Positions 1 to 8,152 of a stretch of DNA of 64,000 nt are shown here, piece by piece. The notes under the pieces are model-generated. The model was not told where the DNA came from, searched no databases, and saw nothing but the letters and a program-made list of their open reading frames with translations. Origin of the DNA: Porphyromonadaceae bacterium UBA7332. GTDB taxonomy: Bacteria > Bacteroidota > Bacteroidia > Bacteroidales > UBA7332. The translations under genes were made by a program, and so were the position numbers. Position 1 is the first letter of the stretch. Each line of letters opens with the position of its first letter. The stretch covers positions 35,218-99,217 of the forward strand of contig DKPO01000018.1 in the NCBI GenBank assembly GCA_002471225.1, written 5' to 3'.

Positions 1-1621
1 GGAGATTCCTTTTCCTCCTGTAGGTTCTAGCGAACGCTATGATCTGCTGGCTTCGTATGGTGATAAACTTTATCGCTCCATTCGCGATGCCAACAAAGAT
101 GCCGTTTGGGTCATGCAGGGTTGGATGTTCGGATATATGCGTAATGTATGGGAACCTGCTACACTTCAGGCATTGCTCTCTAAAGTACCCGATGATAAAA
201 TGTTGCTGCTCGATCTGGCCGAAGATTATAATCATCATTTCTGGCATAATGGAAATAACTGGGATTTCTATCAGGGCTTTTACGGAAAAGACTGGGTTTA
301 CAGTGTGATTCCGAATATGGGCGGCAAAACCGGTATGACGGGTTTTGTTGATTTCTATGCCAACGGACATTTGCCTGCGCTGACTTCTGCCAATAAAGGG
401 AATCTGGTCGGGCATGGTCTGGCTCCCGAAGGTATTGAAAACAATGAGTTGCTTTATGAGCTGATCACCGATGCAGGATGGTCTGATCAGAAAATCAATA
501 CAGATCAGTGGTACCGCGATTATGCACAGACTCGTTACGGTAAAACCGATCCGGCTTTGCAACAATCATGGGAATATCTCAAAAAATCGGTTTATGGATC
601 TTTTACCGATCATCCACGCTTCAACTGGCAGTTCAGACCGGGAAGAGTTCGTAAAGGTTCAATCAATGTAAATCCTGATTTCTACAAGGCTGTCGAGACT
701 TTTGCGTCATGCAGTGAACGCTTTCAGTCTGTTCCTTTATATCAGACAGATCTGATAGAATTGACTGCGATGTATGTAGGCGGAAAGATGGAAGAATTGA
801 TCCAATCGGTTCAGGATGCTTTATTACTGAATAAAAAAGAGGTAGCTCAACAACAATTTGATCGTTTCATTGAGCTGGGCGAAGGACTTGATCAATTATT
901 AAGTACACACCCTACACATCGATTGGATTATTGGGTACGTTTTGCCGAAAATGCATCAGCCGATCCGGTTATGAAAAAGAAGTATCAATCCAATGCCAAG
1001 CGTCTGGTTACGATTTGGGGACCGCCGATCGACGACTACTCGGCTCGTATCTGGTCAGGTCTTATCAGCGATTATTATTTGCCGCGCTGGAAAATGTGGT
1101 TTGATGGACAATTGAATAATCGACAGATTGATTTCGCATCCTGGGAAGCTGACTGGGTGAAAAAGGATCATGTCTATGCCGGTCATACTTCCGGTTCGAT
1201 ACAGGGGAAACAGTCACTAGCCCTCTTGAATCTGGCTACTCAGGTGTCTTTGCAACAGGCGCAACGTGACTCGGACACTAAAGTTTTTGCGAACTGGTCA
1301 AATAGTGAATTTGGAGACAAGGACGGCGAAGTCGTTTTTGCTGTTACAGCTGCCGATTTGAAGAATCTTAGCGGACTGAAACTGGTTCGTCTGACAGGCA
1401 ACGAGGACTTAAAGATCAAACAGATTGAACTGATTGCCGATGGTCAAACGGTATTCAGTCTTAATAATCTACGGTCTTCCGGTCAGTTCAGATATACCCA
1501 ATTATTTCCGCTTGACGTTCCGGCAGGGACAACAATCAATAACGGAGGAGAAATCCGCATTCGTGTGGCTGCTCCTAAAGATTCAAGTGCTAAAGGAGAA
1601 ATCCAGGGAGTTTATTTATAA
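1..1621 (+). CDS. Alpha-N-acetylglucosaminidase (NAGLU, GH89), 5'-truncated by the window edge
   Basis: The reading frame is open from base 2, so the N-terminus lies outside the window and about 539 residues remain. GH89 enzymes remove terminal alpha-linked GlcNAc from mucin-type glycans or heparan fragments. GH89-type motifs are visible: VMQGWMF, LLLDLAED followed by an aromatic run, and PEGIENNELLYEL, which carries a conserved acidic residue of the active site. The barrel is followed by the all-helical NAGLU C-terminal region, and the last 100 or so residues look like an added beta-rich domain. The protein is presumably secreted, but its signal peptide is not in view. A sulfatase, transporter and GH130 phosphorylase follow on the same strand, which suggests host-glycan breakdown. 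The family call is firm; the exact substrate is inferred. Confidence 0.9.
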   Translation, partial: EIPFPPVGSSERYDLLASYGDKLYRSIRDANKDAVWVMQGWMFGYMRNVWEPATLQALLSKVPDDKMLLLDLAEDYNHHFWHNGNNWDFYQGFYGKDWVYSVIPNMGGKTGMTGFVDFYANGHLPALTSANKGNLVGHGLAPEGIENNELLYELITDAGWSDQKINTDQWYRDYAQTRYGKTDPALQQSWEYLKKSVYGSFTDHPRFNWQFRPGRVRKGSINVNPDFYKAVETFASCSERFQSVPLYQTDLIELTAMYVGGKMEELIQSVQDALLLNKKEVAQQQFDRFIELGEGLDQLLSTHPTHRLDYWVRFAENASADPVMKKKYQSNAKRLVTIWGPPIDDYSARIWSGLISDYYLPRWKMWFDGQLNNRQIDFASWEADWVKKDHVYAGHTSGSIQGKQSLALLNLATQVSLQQAQRDSDTKVFANWSNSEFGDKDGEVVFAVTAADLKNLSGLKLVRLTGNEDLKIKQIELIADGQTVFSLNNLRSSGQFRYTQLFPLDVPAGTTINNGGEIRIRVAAPKDSSAKGEIQGVYL

Positions 1622-1627
1622 AACAAG

Positions 1628-1659
1628 GCAGGTTCGGATCAAACTCCGAACCTGCTTTT
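1628..1659 (+). terminator. Intrinsic terminator after the GH89 gene
   Basis: An 11-bp perfect inverted repeat (GCAGGTTCGGA at 1628-1638 and its complement at 1645-1655) with a 6-base loop is followed by TTTT. It starts seven bases after the stop codon, so the sulfatase downstream probably has its own promoter. Confidence 0.85.
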
Positions 1660-2083
1660 GTTTATACGCTTCGCCATCTTACAATTATTCACGTTAACAC
1701 CACTATAAGTAATTTTTGCGTAAATAATAACGGAAATTAAAAGTCAATGTAGTTTAAAGAATGGCTATTCGCGCACAAAAAACGGATATTCATGTTTTTA
1801 GGTGACTGAAAGTTTTCGGTACAAACAAATATTCAGATTGCCCCGTTGCTCCGGTAGTATTGCAAAGAACAAAAAGATATTGATATCCATCAGATGACAT
1901 CAGGTCTGCTCTTTTTTAATCCAAACCAATCTGGAATATCGAATTCTGACTAATAGCCGTTATCGTATTCTTATCAAAAAAGTTAGGGGAACTCTTTCCC
2001 TAAAATAAATAATTTGATCTATATTTACGGTCTCTTAAAAATCGATACTTAAAGAATTATATAAAAACCATTAGAAACCACTT
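1660..2083. other. Intergenic spacer, no gene seen
   Basis: This 424-base spacer has no convincing coding frame. A small inverted repeat (TTAGGG at 1983-1988 with CCCTAA at 1998-2003) and a near-consensus -7 box TATATTTA at 2020-2027 lie just upstream of the sulfatase start. They may form its control region, but no -33 element is clear. Confidence 0.4.
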
Positions 2084-3601
2084 ATGAAAATTAACCGAAT
2101 CGCGGCATTCGGGGCCTTGTCAGCCTTGGCTCTGAATACGCAGGCACAGAACAAACAACCGAATATTATTATTATTAATGCGGATGATCTGGGATATGGC
2201 GATGTTAGCTGTAACGGAGCTACCGCAGTGGCTACTCCTAACGTAGATCGTATCGCTCAGGACGGAATCCGATTGACGAACTTCCACACGACTTCAGCAA
2301 CAAGTACTCCTTCAAGATTTAGTTTACTGACCGGAAAATATGCATGGCGCGTAAAAGGTACAGGTGTTGCTCCGGGTGATGCGGCTATGATCGTGACTCC
2401 GCAGATGCAGACGTTGCCGGATATGATGAAAAGAGCCGGATATACGACGGGGGCTATCGGAAAATGGCACCTGGGTCTGGGCGCTGAACGCGGAAAACAG
2501 AACTGGAACGGCGAGATTACGCCGGGACTGAAAGATATCGGATTTGACTACTCCTACATTATGGCTGCAACGGGCGATCGTGTCCCTTGCGTATATATCG
2601 AAAACGGACGGGTGGATAATCTGGACCCGAATGATCCGATTGAGGTGAGCTATGCCAGACCTTTTGAGGGTGAACCGACAGGAAAGAAGAATCCGGAAAT
2701 GCTGAAAATGCATCCGAGCCACGGACATGATCAGGCTCTGATTAACGGGATCAGCCGGATCGGTTATATGAAAGGCGGAAAGAAAGCTTTGTGGGTGGAT
2801 GAAGAGATTGCGGATGTGATCACGAATAAAGCGGTGAAGTTTATCGAAGACAATGCGCAACATCCTTTTTTCTTGTATTTTGCAACGAACGATATACATG
2901 TGCCTCGTGCGCCGCATGCACGTTTTGTCGGCAAATCGGGAATGGGTCCCCGCGGTGATGCGATTCTGTCTTTTGACTGGTCGGTAGGAGAAATCCTTCG
3001 AACACTGGACGAAAAAGGATTGGCTGAAAATACGATCGTATTGATCACAAGTGATAACGGTCCGGTTGTGGATGACGGTTATTTCGATCAGGCGTGGGAG
3101 AAACTGGGTGCTCATCAGCCCTGGGGTATTTACCGTGGCGGGAAATACAGTGCTTTCGAAGGCGGTACCCGTGTATTGGGTGTAATGCGCTGGAAGGGTA
3201 AAATCAAACCGCAATCTGAAACCAATGCACTGTTGAGCCAGATTGACCTGTTTGCTACTTTGGCCCAAGTTGTGGGTGAAGATTTGGGAGCACAGGAAGC
3301 TCCGGACAGTCAGAATCAGCTGAAAGCGTTTACAGGGAAAGACAAAAAAGGTCGTGACTTCCTGGTTGAAGATGCCTATACACGTACCATTACGATGGGT
3401 GACTGGAAATATATTCGTCCGAGCAAGGGAGCTTACCGCTCGAACAATTATGTTCGTACGGAATTGGGTAATTTGAAAAAACCACAATTATTTAATCTGA
3501 AAAACGATCCGAGCGAGCGCTATAACGTAGCCGATAAGTATCCGAAACGTGTAAAAGCGATGGAGGCGAAACTGAAGGCAATCGAAACTCAGCAATTATA
3601 A
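2084..3601 (+). CDS. Secreted S1-family sulfatase (serine type)
   Basis: This 505-residue enzyme hydrolyses sulfate esters, probably on host glycans or glycosaminoglycans. Residues 1-21 form a signal peptide ending AQA. The metal-binding NADDLGYGD motif is at about residues 32-40. The activation motif S-T-P-S-R starts at Ser74, the residue expected to become formylglycine; a serine-type site needs the anaerobic radical-SAM enzyme anSME, which is not in this window. GKWHLG near residue 126 and SDNG in the middle complete the active site. Length is normal for secreted Bacteroidales sulfatases. It lies between a GH89 and an MFS/GH130 pair and is bounded by terminators on both sides. The S1 subfamily and the sulfate position cannot be read from sequence alone. 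Confidence 0.93.
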   Translation: MKINRIAAFGALSALALNTQAQNKQPNIIIINADDLGYGDVSCNGATAVATPNVDRIAQDGIRLTNFHTTSATSTPSRFSLLTGKYAWRVKGTGVAPGDAAMIVTPQMQTLPDMMKRAGYTTGAIGKWHLGLGAERGKQNWNGEITPGLKDIGFDYSYIMAATGDRVPCVYIENGRVDNLDPNDPIEVSYARPFEGEPTGKKNPEMLKMHPSHGHDQALINGISRIGYMKGGKKALWVDEEIADVITNKAVKFIEDNAQHPFFLYFATNDIHVPRAPHARFVGKSGMGPRGDAILSFDWSVGEILRTLDEKGLAENTIVLITSDNGPVVDDGYFDQAWEKLGAHQPWGIYRGGKYSAFEGGTRVLGVMRWKGKIKPQSETNALLSQIDLFATLAQVVGEDLGAQEAPDSQNQLKAFTGKDKKGRDFLVEDAYTRTITMGDWKYIRPSKGAYRSNNYVRTELGNLKKPQLFNLKNDPSERYNVADKYPKRVKAMEAKLKAIETQQL

Positions 3602-3616
3602 TATATACAGAAAGAG

Positions 3617-3640
3617 TCCGGACCTGCGGGTCCGGATCTT
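3617..3640 (+). terminator. Hairpin after the sulfatase gene
   Basis: TCCGGACC at 3617-3624 pairs perfectly with GGTCCGGA at 3629-3636 around a TGCG loop, followed by a short T-rich stretch. The stem is strong but the U-tract weak, so termination may be partial. Confidence 0.6.
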
Positions 3641-3717
3641 TAGCAAAGATAATTACGTGTTAAAGCAATTACTTCTTAATCAATACACAGAAAACCAAAT
3701 ACCGGAGATTAATAGCT

Positions 3718-5016
3718 ATGAATAAGACTAAACCTGTACAATGGGTCCCATCGTTGTATTTTGCCATGGGGCTTCCTTTTGTTATATTGAATATGGTCGT
3801 AGTACTGATGTTCAGGGGATTGGGTATCTCGGATACAAAAATCGCGTTCTGGACCTCACTGATCATGTTGCCCTGGACTTTGAAACCTCTCTGGAGTCCA
3901 CTTTTAGAGATGTATAAAACTAAGAAATTTTTTGTCGTACTCACACAGCTTACCACGGGCGTATTGTTCGGACTGGTAGCCATGTCGTTACGCTTACCCG
4001 ACTTTTTTGATTACACGATTGCTATACTGGCGGTGGTTGCTTTCAGTGGAGCAACGCATGATGTAGCGGCAGACGGGGTGTATATGAATTTGCTCGATAC
4101 GAACCGGCAAGCAGAGTATATCGGCTGGCAGGGAGCGTTTTACAATCTGGCAAAAGTGACGGCAACGGGTGGGCTGGTCTATTTGGCAGGAGCTTTGAAA
4201 GCTTCGGTCGGGACCCTGAATACCTGGATGATTATCATGTCGTGTTGCAGCGTGCTGATGTTGCTGCTCGGTATATACCATATACGGGTTTTGCCGGTGG
4301 ATAAGCAAACCGGAAAAGTCACGACGACTTACCGCGAGAGTATGTGTGATCTGTGGGAGGTGATACAAAGCTTCTTTGCCAAAAAATATATCTGGCTCTA
4401 TATCCTGTTTATTATCCTGTATCGTTTTGCCGAAGGGTTTGTCATCAAGATCGTGCCTCTGTTTCTGGCAGCGCCGGTAGAAAATCAGGGATTGGGACTG
4501 ACGGAACAGGAGATAGGACTCTATTACGGATCATTCGGGGCAGGAGCTTTTATTCTGGGCTCTTTTTTATCGGGCTATTACATTGCCCGTTTCGGACTCA
4601 GGAAAACGCTCTTTTCGCTTTGTCTGATCTTTAATATCCCGTTTGCCGTTTATGCACTGTTTGCCATCTATCAGCCGACAAGTTTGTTTCTGATCGGTTC
4701 GGGAATCGTACTTGAATATTTCGGTTACGGATTCGGTTTCGTAGGTCTGATCCTGTTTATGATGCAGCAGGTGGCAGCAGGAAAGCATCAGATGGCGCAT
4801 TATGCTTTCGCTTCGGGAATCATGAATCTCGGTGTTATGCTGCCGGGGATGATCAGCGGGTATCTGAGTGATATGACGGGTTACAGAGAGTTCTTTATGC
4901 TTGCATTGCTGCCTGCGATACCTGCATTTCTGTTAGCTTATTTTATCCCGTTCAGAGAAACACCTGCCGAACAGGCTGAAGAGGATGAAGAAAAAGATTC
5001 GGTTTTAGCCAATTAG
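3718..5016 (+). CDS. MFS transporter of the AmpG/PAT type
   Basis: This 432-residue protein has about twelve hydrophobic segments and no signal peptide, so it sits in the inner membrane. The first third resembles AmpG-like and PAT-family permeases (GLGISDTKIAFWTS, and THDVAADGVYM near residue 115). The C-terminus is a short acidic tail rich in Glu. It lies 34 bases upstream of a GH130 glycoside phosphorylase on the same strand. In several Bacteroidales an MFS permease next to GH130 brings in a mannosyl disaccharide for cytoplasmic phosphorolysis, so import of a beta-mannosyl disaccharide, perhaps Man-GlcNAc, is the likely job. AmpG-like import of muropeptide sugars is an alternative. Membrane topology is clear; the substrate is inferred. 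Confidence 0.85.
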   Translation: MNKTKPVQWVPSLYFAMGLPFVILNMVVVLMFRGLGISDTKIAFWTSLIMLPWTLKPLWSPLLEMYKTKKFFVVLTQLTTGVLFGLVAMSLRLPDFFDYTIAILAVVAFSGATHDVAADGVYMNLLDTNRQAEYIGWQGAFYNLAKVTATGGLVYLAGALKASVGTLNTWMIIMSCCSVLMLLLGIYHIRVLPVDKQTGKVTTTYRESMCDLWEVIQSFFAKKYIWLYILFIILYRFAEGFVIKIVPLFLAAPVENQGLGLTEQEIGLYYGSFGAGAFILGSFLSGYYIARFGLRKTLFSLCLIFNIPFAVYALFAIYQPTSLFLIGSGIVLEYFGYGFGFVGLILFMMQQVAAGKHQMAHYAFASGIMNLGVMLPGMISGYLSDMTGYREFFMLALLPAIPAFLLAYFIPFRETPAEQAEEDEEKDSVLAN

Positions 5017-5050
5017 TACACACACAGTTTCAAAATAATTAGATATCAAG

Positions 5051-6052
5051 ATGAATAATAAATTGAAAATTGCAGGAGCACCTATGAAGGATATGCCCTG
5101 GCAAGCAAGACCGGAAGGGTCAAAAGAAGTTGTATGGCGTTATGCCAATAATCCGATCATTCCACGTAATCTGTTGCCAACCTCGAACAGTATATTTAAC
5201 AGTGCCGTTGTTCCGTTCGGTTCGGGATATGCAGGTGTATTCCGTTGTGACGATACGAACAGACGTATGCGTTTGCACGTAGGATTCAGCGATAACGGTA
5301 TAGACTGGAAAATAGAGGAACAACCTTTGAAATTTGAATGCAACGATCCGGAAATCGGAGAATGGGTGTACGGATACGATCCACGTGTGTGTTTTATTGA
5401 AGACCGCTACTATGTGACCTGGTGTAACGGGTATCACGGACCTACGATCGGCGTAGCTTATACGTTTGATTTCAAAACTTTCCATCAGCTTGAAAATGCA
5501 TTCCTTCCGTTTAATCGTAACGGGGTGATGTTCCCGAAAAAGATAAACGGAAACTTCGCGATGCTGAGTCGTCCGAGTGATAACGGTCATACACCGTTCG
5601 GAGATATTTTCTACAGTGAATCACCGGATTTGGAGTATTGGGGCAGACACCGCCACGTTATGTCACCGGCACCGTTTGAAGACAGTGCATGGCAGTGTAC
5701 AAAGATCGGGGCAGGACCTATTCCGATTGAAACCTCCGAGGGTTGGTTACTGATCTATCACGGGGTGTTGAATTCGTGCAACGGTTTCGTATACGCATTC
5801 GGATCGGCATTGCTTGATTTGGAGCAACCGTGGAAAGTGAAGTACAGAAGCGGTCCGTATCTGATAACTCCGCAAACAACTTACGAATGTATGGGTGATG
5901 TGCCGAACGTAACTTTCCCATGTGCTGCGATTCATGATTCGGAGACCGGTCGTATTGCTATCTACTACGGATGTGCAGATACGGTAACATCGCTTGCATT
6001 TGGTTATATTGATGAAATTATCGAATTCACCAAAGCAAATTCAATTATTTAA
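5051..6052 (+). CDS. GH130 glycoside phosphorylase (beta-mannoside phosphorylase family)
   Basis: This 333-residue cytoplasmic protein (no signal peptide) has the size and repeated beta-blade pattern of GH130, a five-bladed propeller. These enzymes cleave beta-mannosides with phosphate to give mannose 1-phosphate. The catalytic Asp of the family aligns with Asp110 in GYDPRV. The basic residues around MFPKK and LSRPSDNGH are placed to bind phosphate, which favours a phosphorylase over the hydrolase branch. With the upstream MFS permease it makes an import-and-phosphorolyse pair. In Bacteroides the Man-beta-1,4-GlcNAc phosphorylase of N-glycan breakdown has this family and context, so that activity is the best guess. 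Mannobiose or mannosyl-glucose phosphorolysis remains possible. A strong terminator follows. Confidence 0.88.
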   Translation: MNNKLKIAGAPMKDMPWQARPEGSKEVVWRYANNPIIPRNLLPTSNSIFNSAVVPFGSGYAGVFRCDDTNRRMRLHVGFSDNGIDWKIEEQPLKFECNDPEIGEWVYGYDPRVCFIEDRYYVTWCNGYHGPTIGVAYTFDFKTFHQLENAFLPFNRNGVMFPKKINGNFAMLSRPSDNGHTPFGDIFYSESPDLEYWGRHRHVMSPAPFEDSAWQCTKIGAGPIPIETSEGWLLIYHGVLNSCNGFVYAFGSALLDLEQPWKVKYRSGPYLITPQTTYECMGDVPNVTFPCAAIHDSETGRIAIYYGCADTVTSLAFGYIDEIIEFTKANSII

Positions 6053-6059
6053 ATAAAAG

Positions 6060-6106
6060 ACGGAGAGGCTGCATACGAAAAGATGCAATCTCTCCGTTTG
6101 TGTTTT
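6060..6106 (+). terminator. Intrinsic terminator after GH130
   Basis: ACGGAGAG at 6060-6067 pairs with CTCTCCGT at 6090-6097, with GCAT/ATGC pairing inside, followed by a T-rich tract. It closes the sulfatase-MFS-GH130 group. Confidence 0.8.
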
Positions 6107-6211
6107 GTGTGTGTGCTAAAAATAGAAACCAGTGTTGAGGTGTAAAAAAACGGCGAAGTGGACTGGTTAATCAGATTTGAACAGTAATAAGACTAACTTT
6201 TAGTGTGATTC

Positions 6212-6244
6212 TTTGTTAATATATATATTATATCTATATATTTG
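6212..6244 (+). promoter_or_regulatory. Bacteroidota-type promoter of the DUF6377 regulator gene
   Basis: TTTG at 6212-6215 and TATATTTG at 6237-6244 match the -33 and -7 elements (TAnnTTTG), with a 21-base gap. The ATG at 6213 lies inside the -33 element, so it cannot be the start of the gene. This supports the start at 6273. Confidence 0.75.
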
Positions 6245-6272
6245 CCTAATAAAAATAACCCTGAATACCAAC

Positions 6273-7976
6273 ATGAAAAAATATCTAGTTCTTCTGATAC
6301 TTATATATCCGGTATTACTTTATTCGAGAGATATCTTTCATAGAGATACACAGAAAGTTTTAATGATGCTGGATTCGTTAGTACTAAATAATGATCGTTA
6401 TGTGCAAGATAAGCTGATGTCTGTCAATGAATTAAAAAGAACTTCAGACAATGGGACAGCCGAGGAGGTTTATTGGAAAAACAAGCAGATATATTATGAA
6501 TATAAAACCTTCGATAGTGATTCGGCTATTATTTGGTTGGATAAACTTGATCGGTTGGCCGGAGAAAACGGACTGAAAAATGAAATGGTCCGTAATAAAA
6601 TAGAACGTGCTTACATTTATGCAGCAACAGGTCTGCTGCTGGAGTCCTTACAATTGCTCCAAAGCATAAATACAACAGATCTGCCTGAATCCATTCTGAA
6701 ATTATACTATAATAAGAGTTCATATTTATATATGCACTTATATCAGTATTCCATGACGAATAATGCAGATTTGAAAAAAGAGAACAGCAGATATTATCAA
6801 CAAATGAGTTTTGCTTATAATGATAGTCTGGAACGTTTGATTGTACCGGAAGATGAACATTACCTTTGGACTATGGCATGGAAGTTTCGTGAAACAGATA
6901 GTCTGAGTTATTACACAGCATTGATAGAGGAAGAGTTGAAAAAGAAACAATTTACAGACAGGCAGGATGCAATGCTTCTATATGCTTTAGGTCATTTATA
7001 CGCAGAACAAAATGATGATACAGGAAAGGTTAACGCACTGGCTTATTCTGCAATGGCCGATATAAAATCGGCAAACAGAGAGATTGCATCTTTACAGGAG
7101 TTGGGTGAGCATCTGTTTCAGGAGGGAGATATAGATCGCACTTACAGCTATATCAATCTTTGTCTGAAAAATGCTCAGATTTATAAAGCACGTATACGGG
7201 CCGTGGAAATAGCCAACGTGATGGATAAGGTTTATAAAATGAATATCCATAGGAATGAACAGCGCGAGGCAAAACTCACTTATAGTTTTATCGGATTGAT
7301 GCTTATTACTTTCATTGCAATCTTATCAATAATCATTGTCGCTATCCAGTTTAAACGCTTGAGGAAATCTCACAAAGCAGTTACTGTGAGTAATGATTTG
7401 CTAAATAACAACATTGAAAAACTGACCTCTACACAAAAAGAACTGAAAGAAGCCAATTTAAAACTCAAATCACTGAATACAGATATGTTAGAGTCGAACC
7501 GTGTCAAAGAAGAGTACATCGGACATGTATTCAATTTATGTTCGAATTACTTATCAAAAATGGATGAGAACCAGAAGAAACTTAAGCGAAGTCTGCGTTC
7601 GTTAAATACAGAGGGATGTTCTAAAATTATAGAATCACCGATTCTGATAGATCAGGAAATTAAAGAGTTCTATCATAATTTCGATGCTGTATTTCTGAAT
7701 CTTTATCCCGACTTCATTGAAGAGTTCAATAAACTGTTGCGACCGGAGGAAAGGATAATATTGAAATCGCATGAGCTATTAAATACCGAATTGCGGATTT
7801 ATGCCTTAGTCCGTCTTGGAATCAATGACAGTACCAAAATTGCAGAGTTCTTACGTATTTCACCTCAGACGGTTTATAACAACAGACTGAAAATAAGAAA
7901 CCGTGCAATAGTGGGTAAGGATGAGTTTGTTTTACTGGTTCGTAAACTAGGAAAAATCAATATGCAACCAACCTGA
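6273..7976 (+). CDS. DUF6377-type membrane-anchored regulator (TPR-like sensor, TM, coiled coil, HTH)
   Basis: From ATG 6273 the protein has 567 residues and begins with a signal peptide (MKKYLVLLILIYPVLLYS). The next 300 or so residues are helical and TPR-like and should be periplasmic. One transmembrane segment (SFIGLMLITFIAILSII) follows, then a coiled coil, then a C-terminal helix-turn-helix (KIAEFLRISPQTVYNNRLK). This is the layout of the DUF6377 proteins that often accompany Bacteroidales PULs. It probably senses a periplasmic glucan fragment and switches on the GH3/SusCD operon downstream, playing the role a hybrid two-component system has elsewhere. No kinase or receiver domain is present, so a one-component mechanism is inferred. 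The start was chosen because the upstream ATG sits inside the promoter. Confidence 0.82.
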   Translation: MKKYLVLLILIYPVLLYSRDIFHRDTQKVLMMLDSLVLNNDRYVQDKLMSVNELKRTSDNGTAEEVYWKNKQIYYEYKTFDSDSAIIWLDKLDRLAGENGLKNEMVRNKIERAYIYAATGLLLESLQLLQSINTTDLPESILKLYYNKSSYLYMHLYQYSMTNNADLKKENSRYYQQMSFAYNDSLERLIVPEDEHYLWTMAWKFRETDSLSYYTALIEEELKKKQFTDRQDAMLLYALGHLYAEQNDDTGKVNALAYSAMADIKSANREIASLQELGEHLFQEGDIDRTYSYINLCLKNAQIYKARIRAVEIANVMDKVYKMNIHRNEQREAKLTYSFIGLMLITFIAILSIIIVAIQFKRLRKSHKAVTVSNDLLNNNIEKLTSTQKELKEANLKLKSLNTDMLESNRVKEEYIGHVFNLCSNYLSKMDENQKKLKRSLRSLNTEGCSKIIESPILIDQEIKEFYHNFDAVFLNLYPDFIEEFNKLLRPEERIILKSHELLNTELRIYALVRLGINDSTKIAEFLRISPQTVYNNRLKIRNRAIVGKDEFVLLVRKLGKINMQPT

Positions 7977-8112
7977 CGCTTACTATAAGAGTAAAGCCAA
8001 TTTACTTTGAAAAATAATTTTTATCACGTATCAGATTGATAATTAATGTTATGTGTTTGTGTGCTGTTTACTTTTTATTCTTACTCAGAGATATTACAGC
8101 ATCAATTGGACT

Positions 8113-8120
8113 TATTTTTG
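8113..8120 (+). promoter_or_regulatory. Candidate -7 box of the first GH3 gene
   Basis: TATTTTTG matches TAnnTTTG and lies 33 bases upstream of the GH3 start. No good -33 element is seen, as would suit a promoter that needs an activator such as the DUF6377 protein. Confidence 0.45.
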
Positions 8121-8152
8121 TAAGTATTTATCAATCAGAATAATTAAAGGAT

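Noticed and set aside
2324..3487. Long open frame of 387 codons on the minus strand
   Set aside because: It is antisense to the sulfatase, whose motifs and signal peptide are clear. Its translation is basic and shows no domain.
6213..6272. ATG start 20 codons upstream for the DUF6377 regulator
   Set aside because: It lies in the promoter and would hide the signal peptide behind another hydrophobic stretch.
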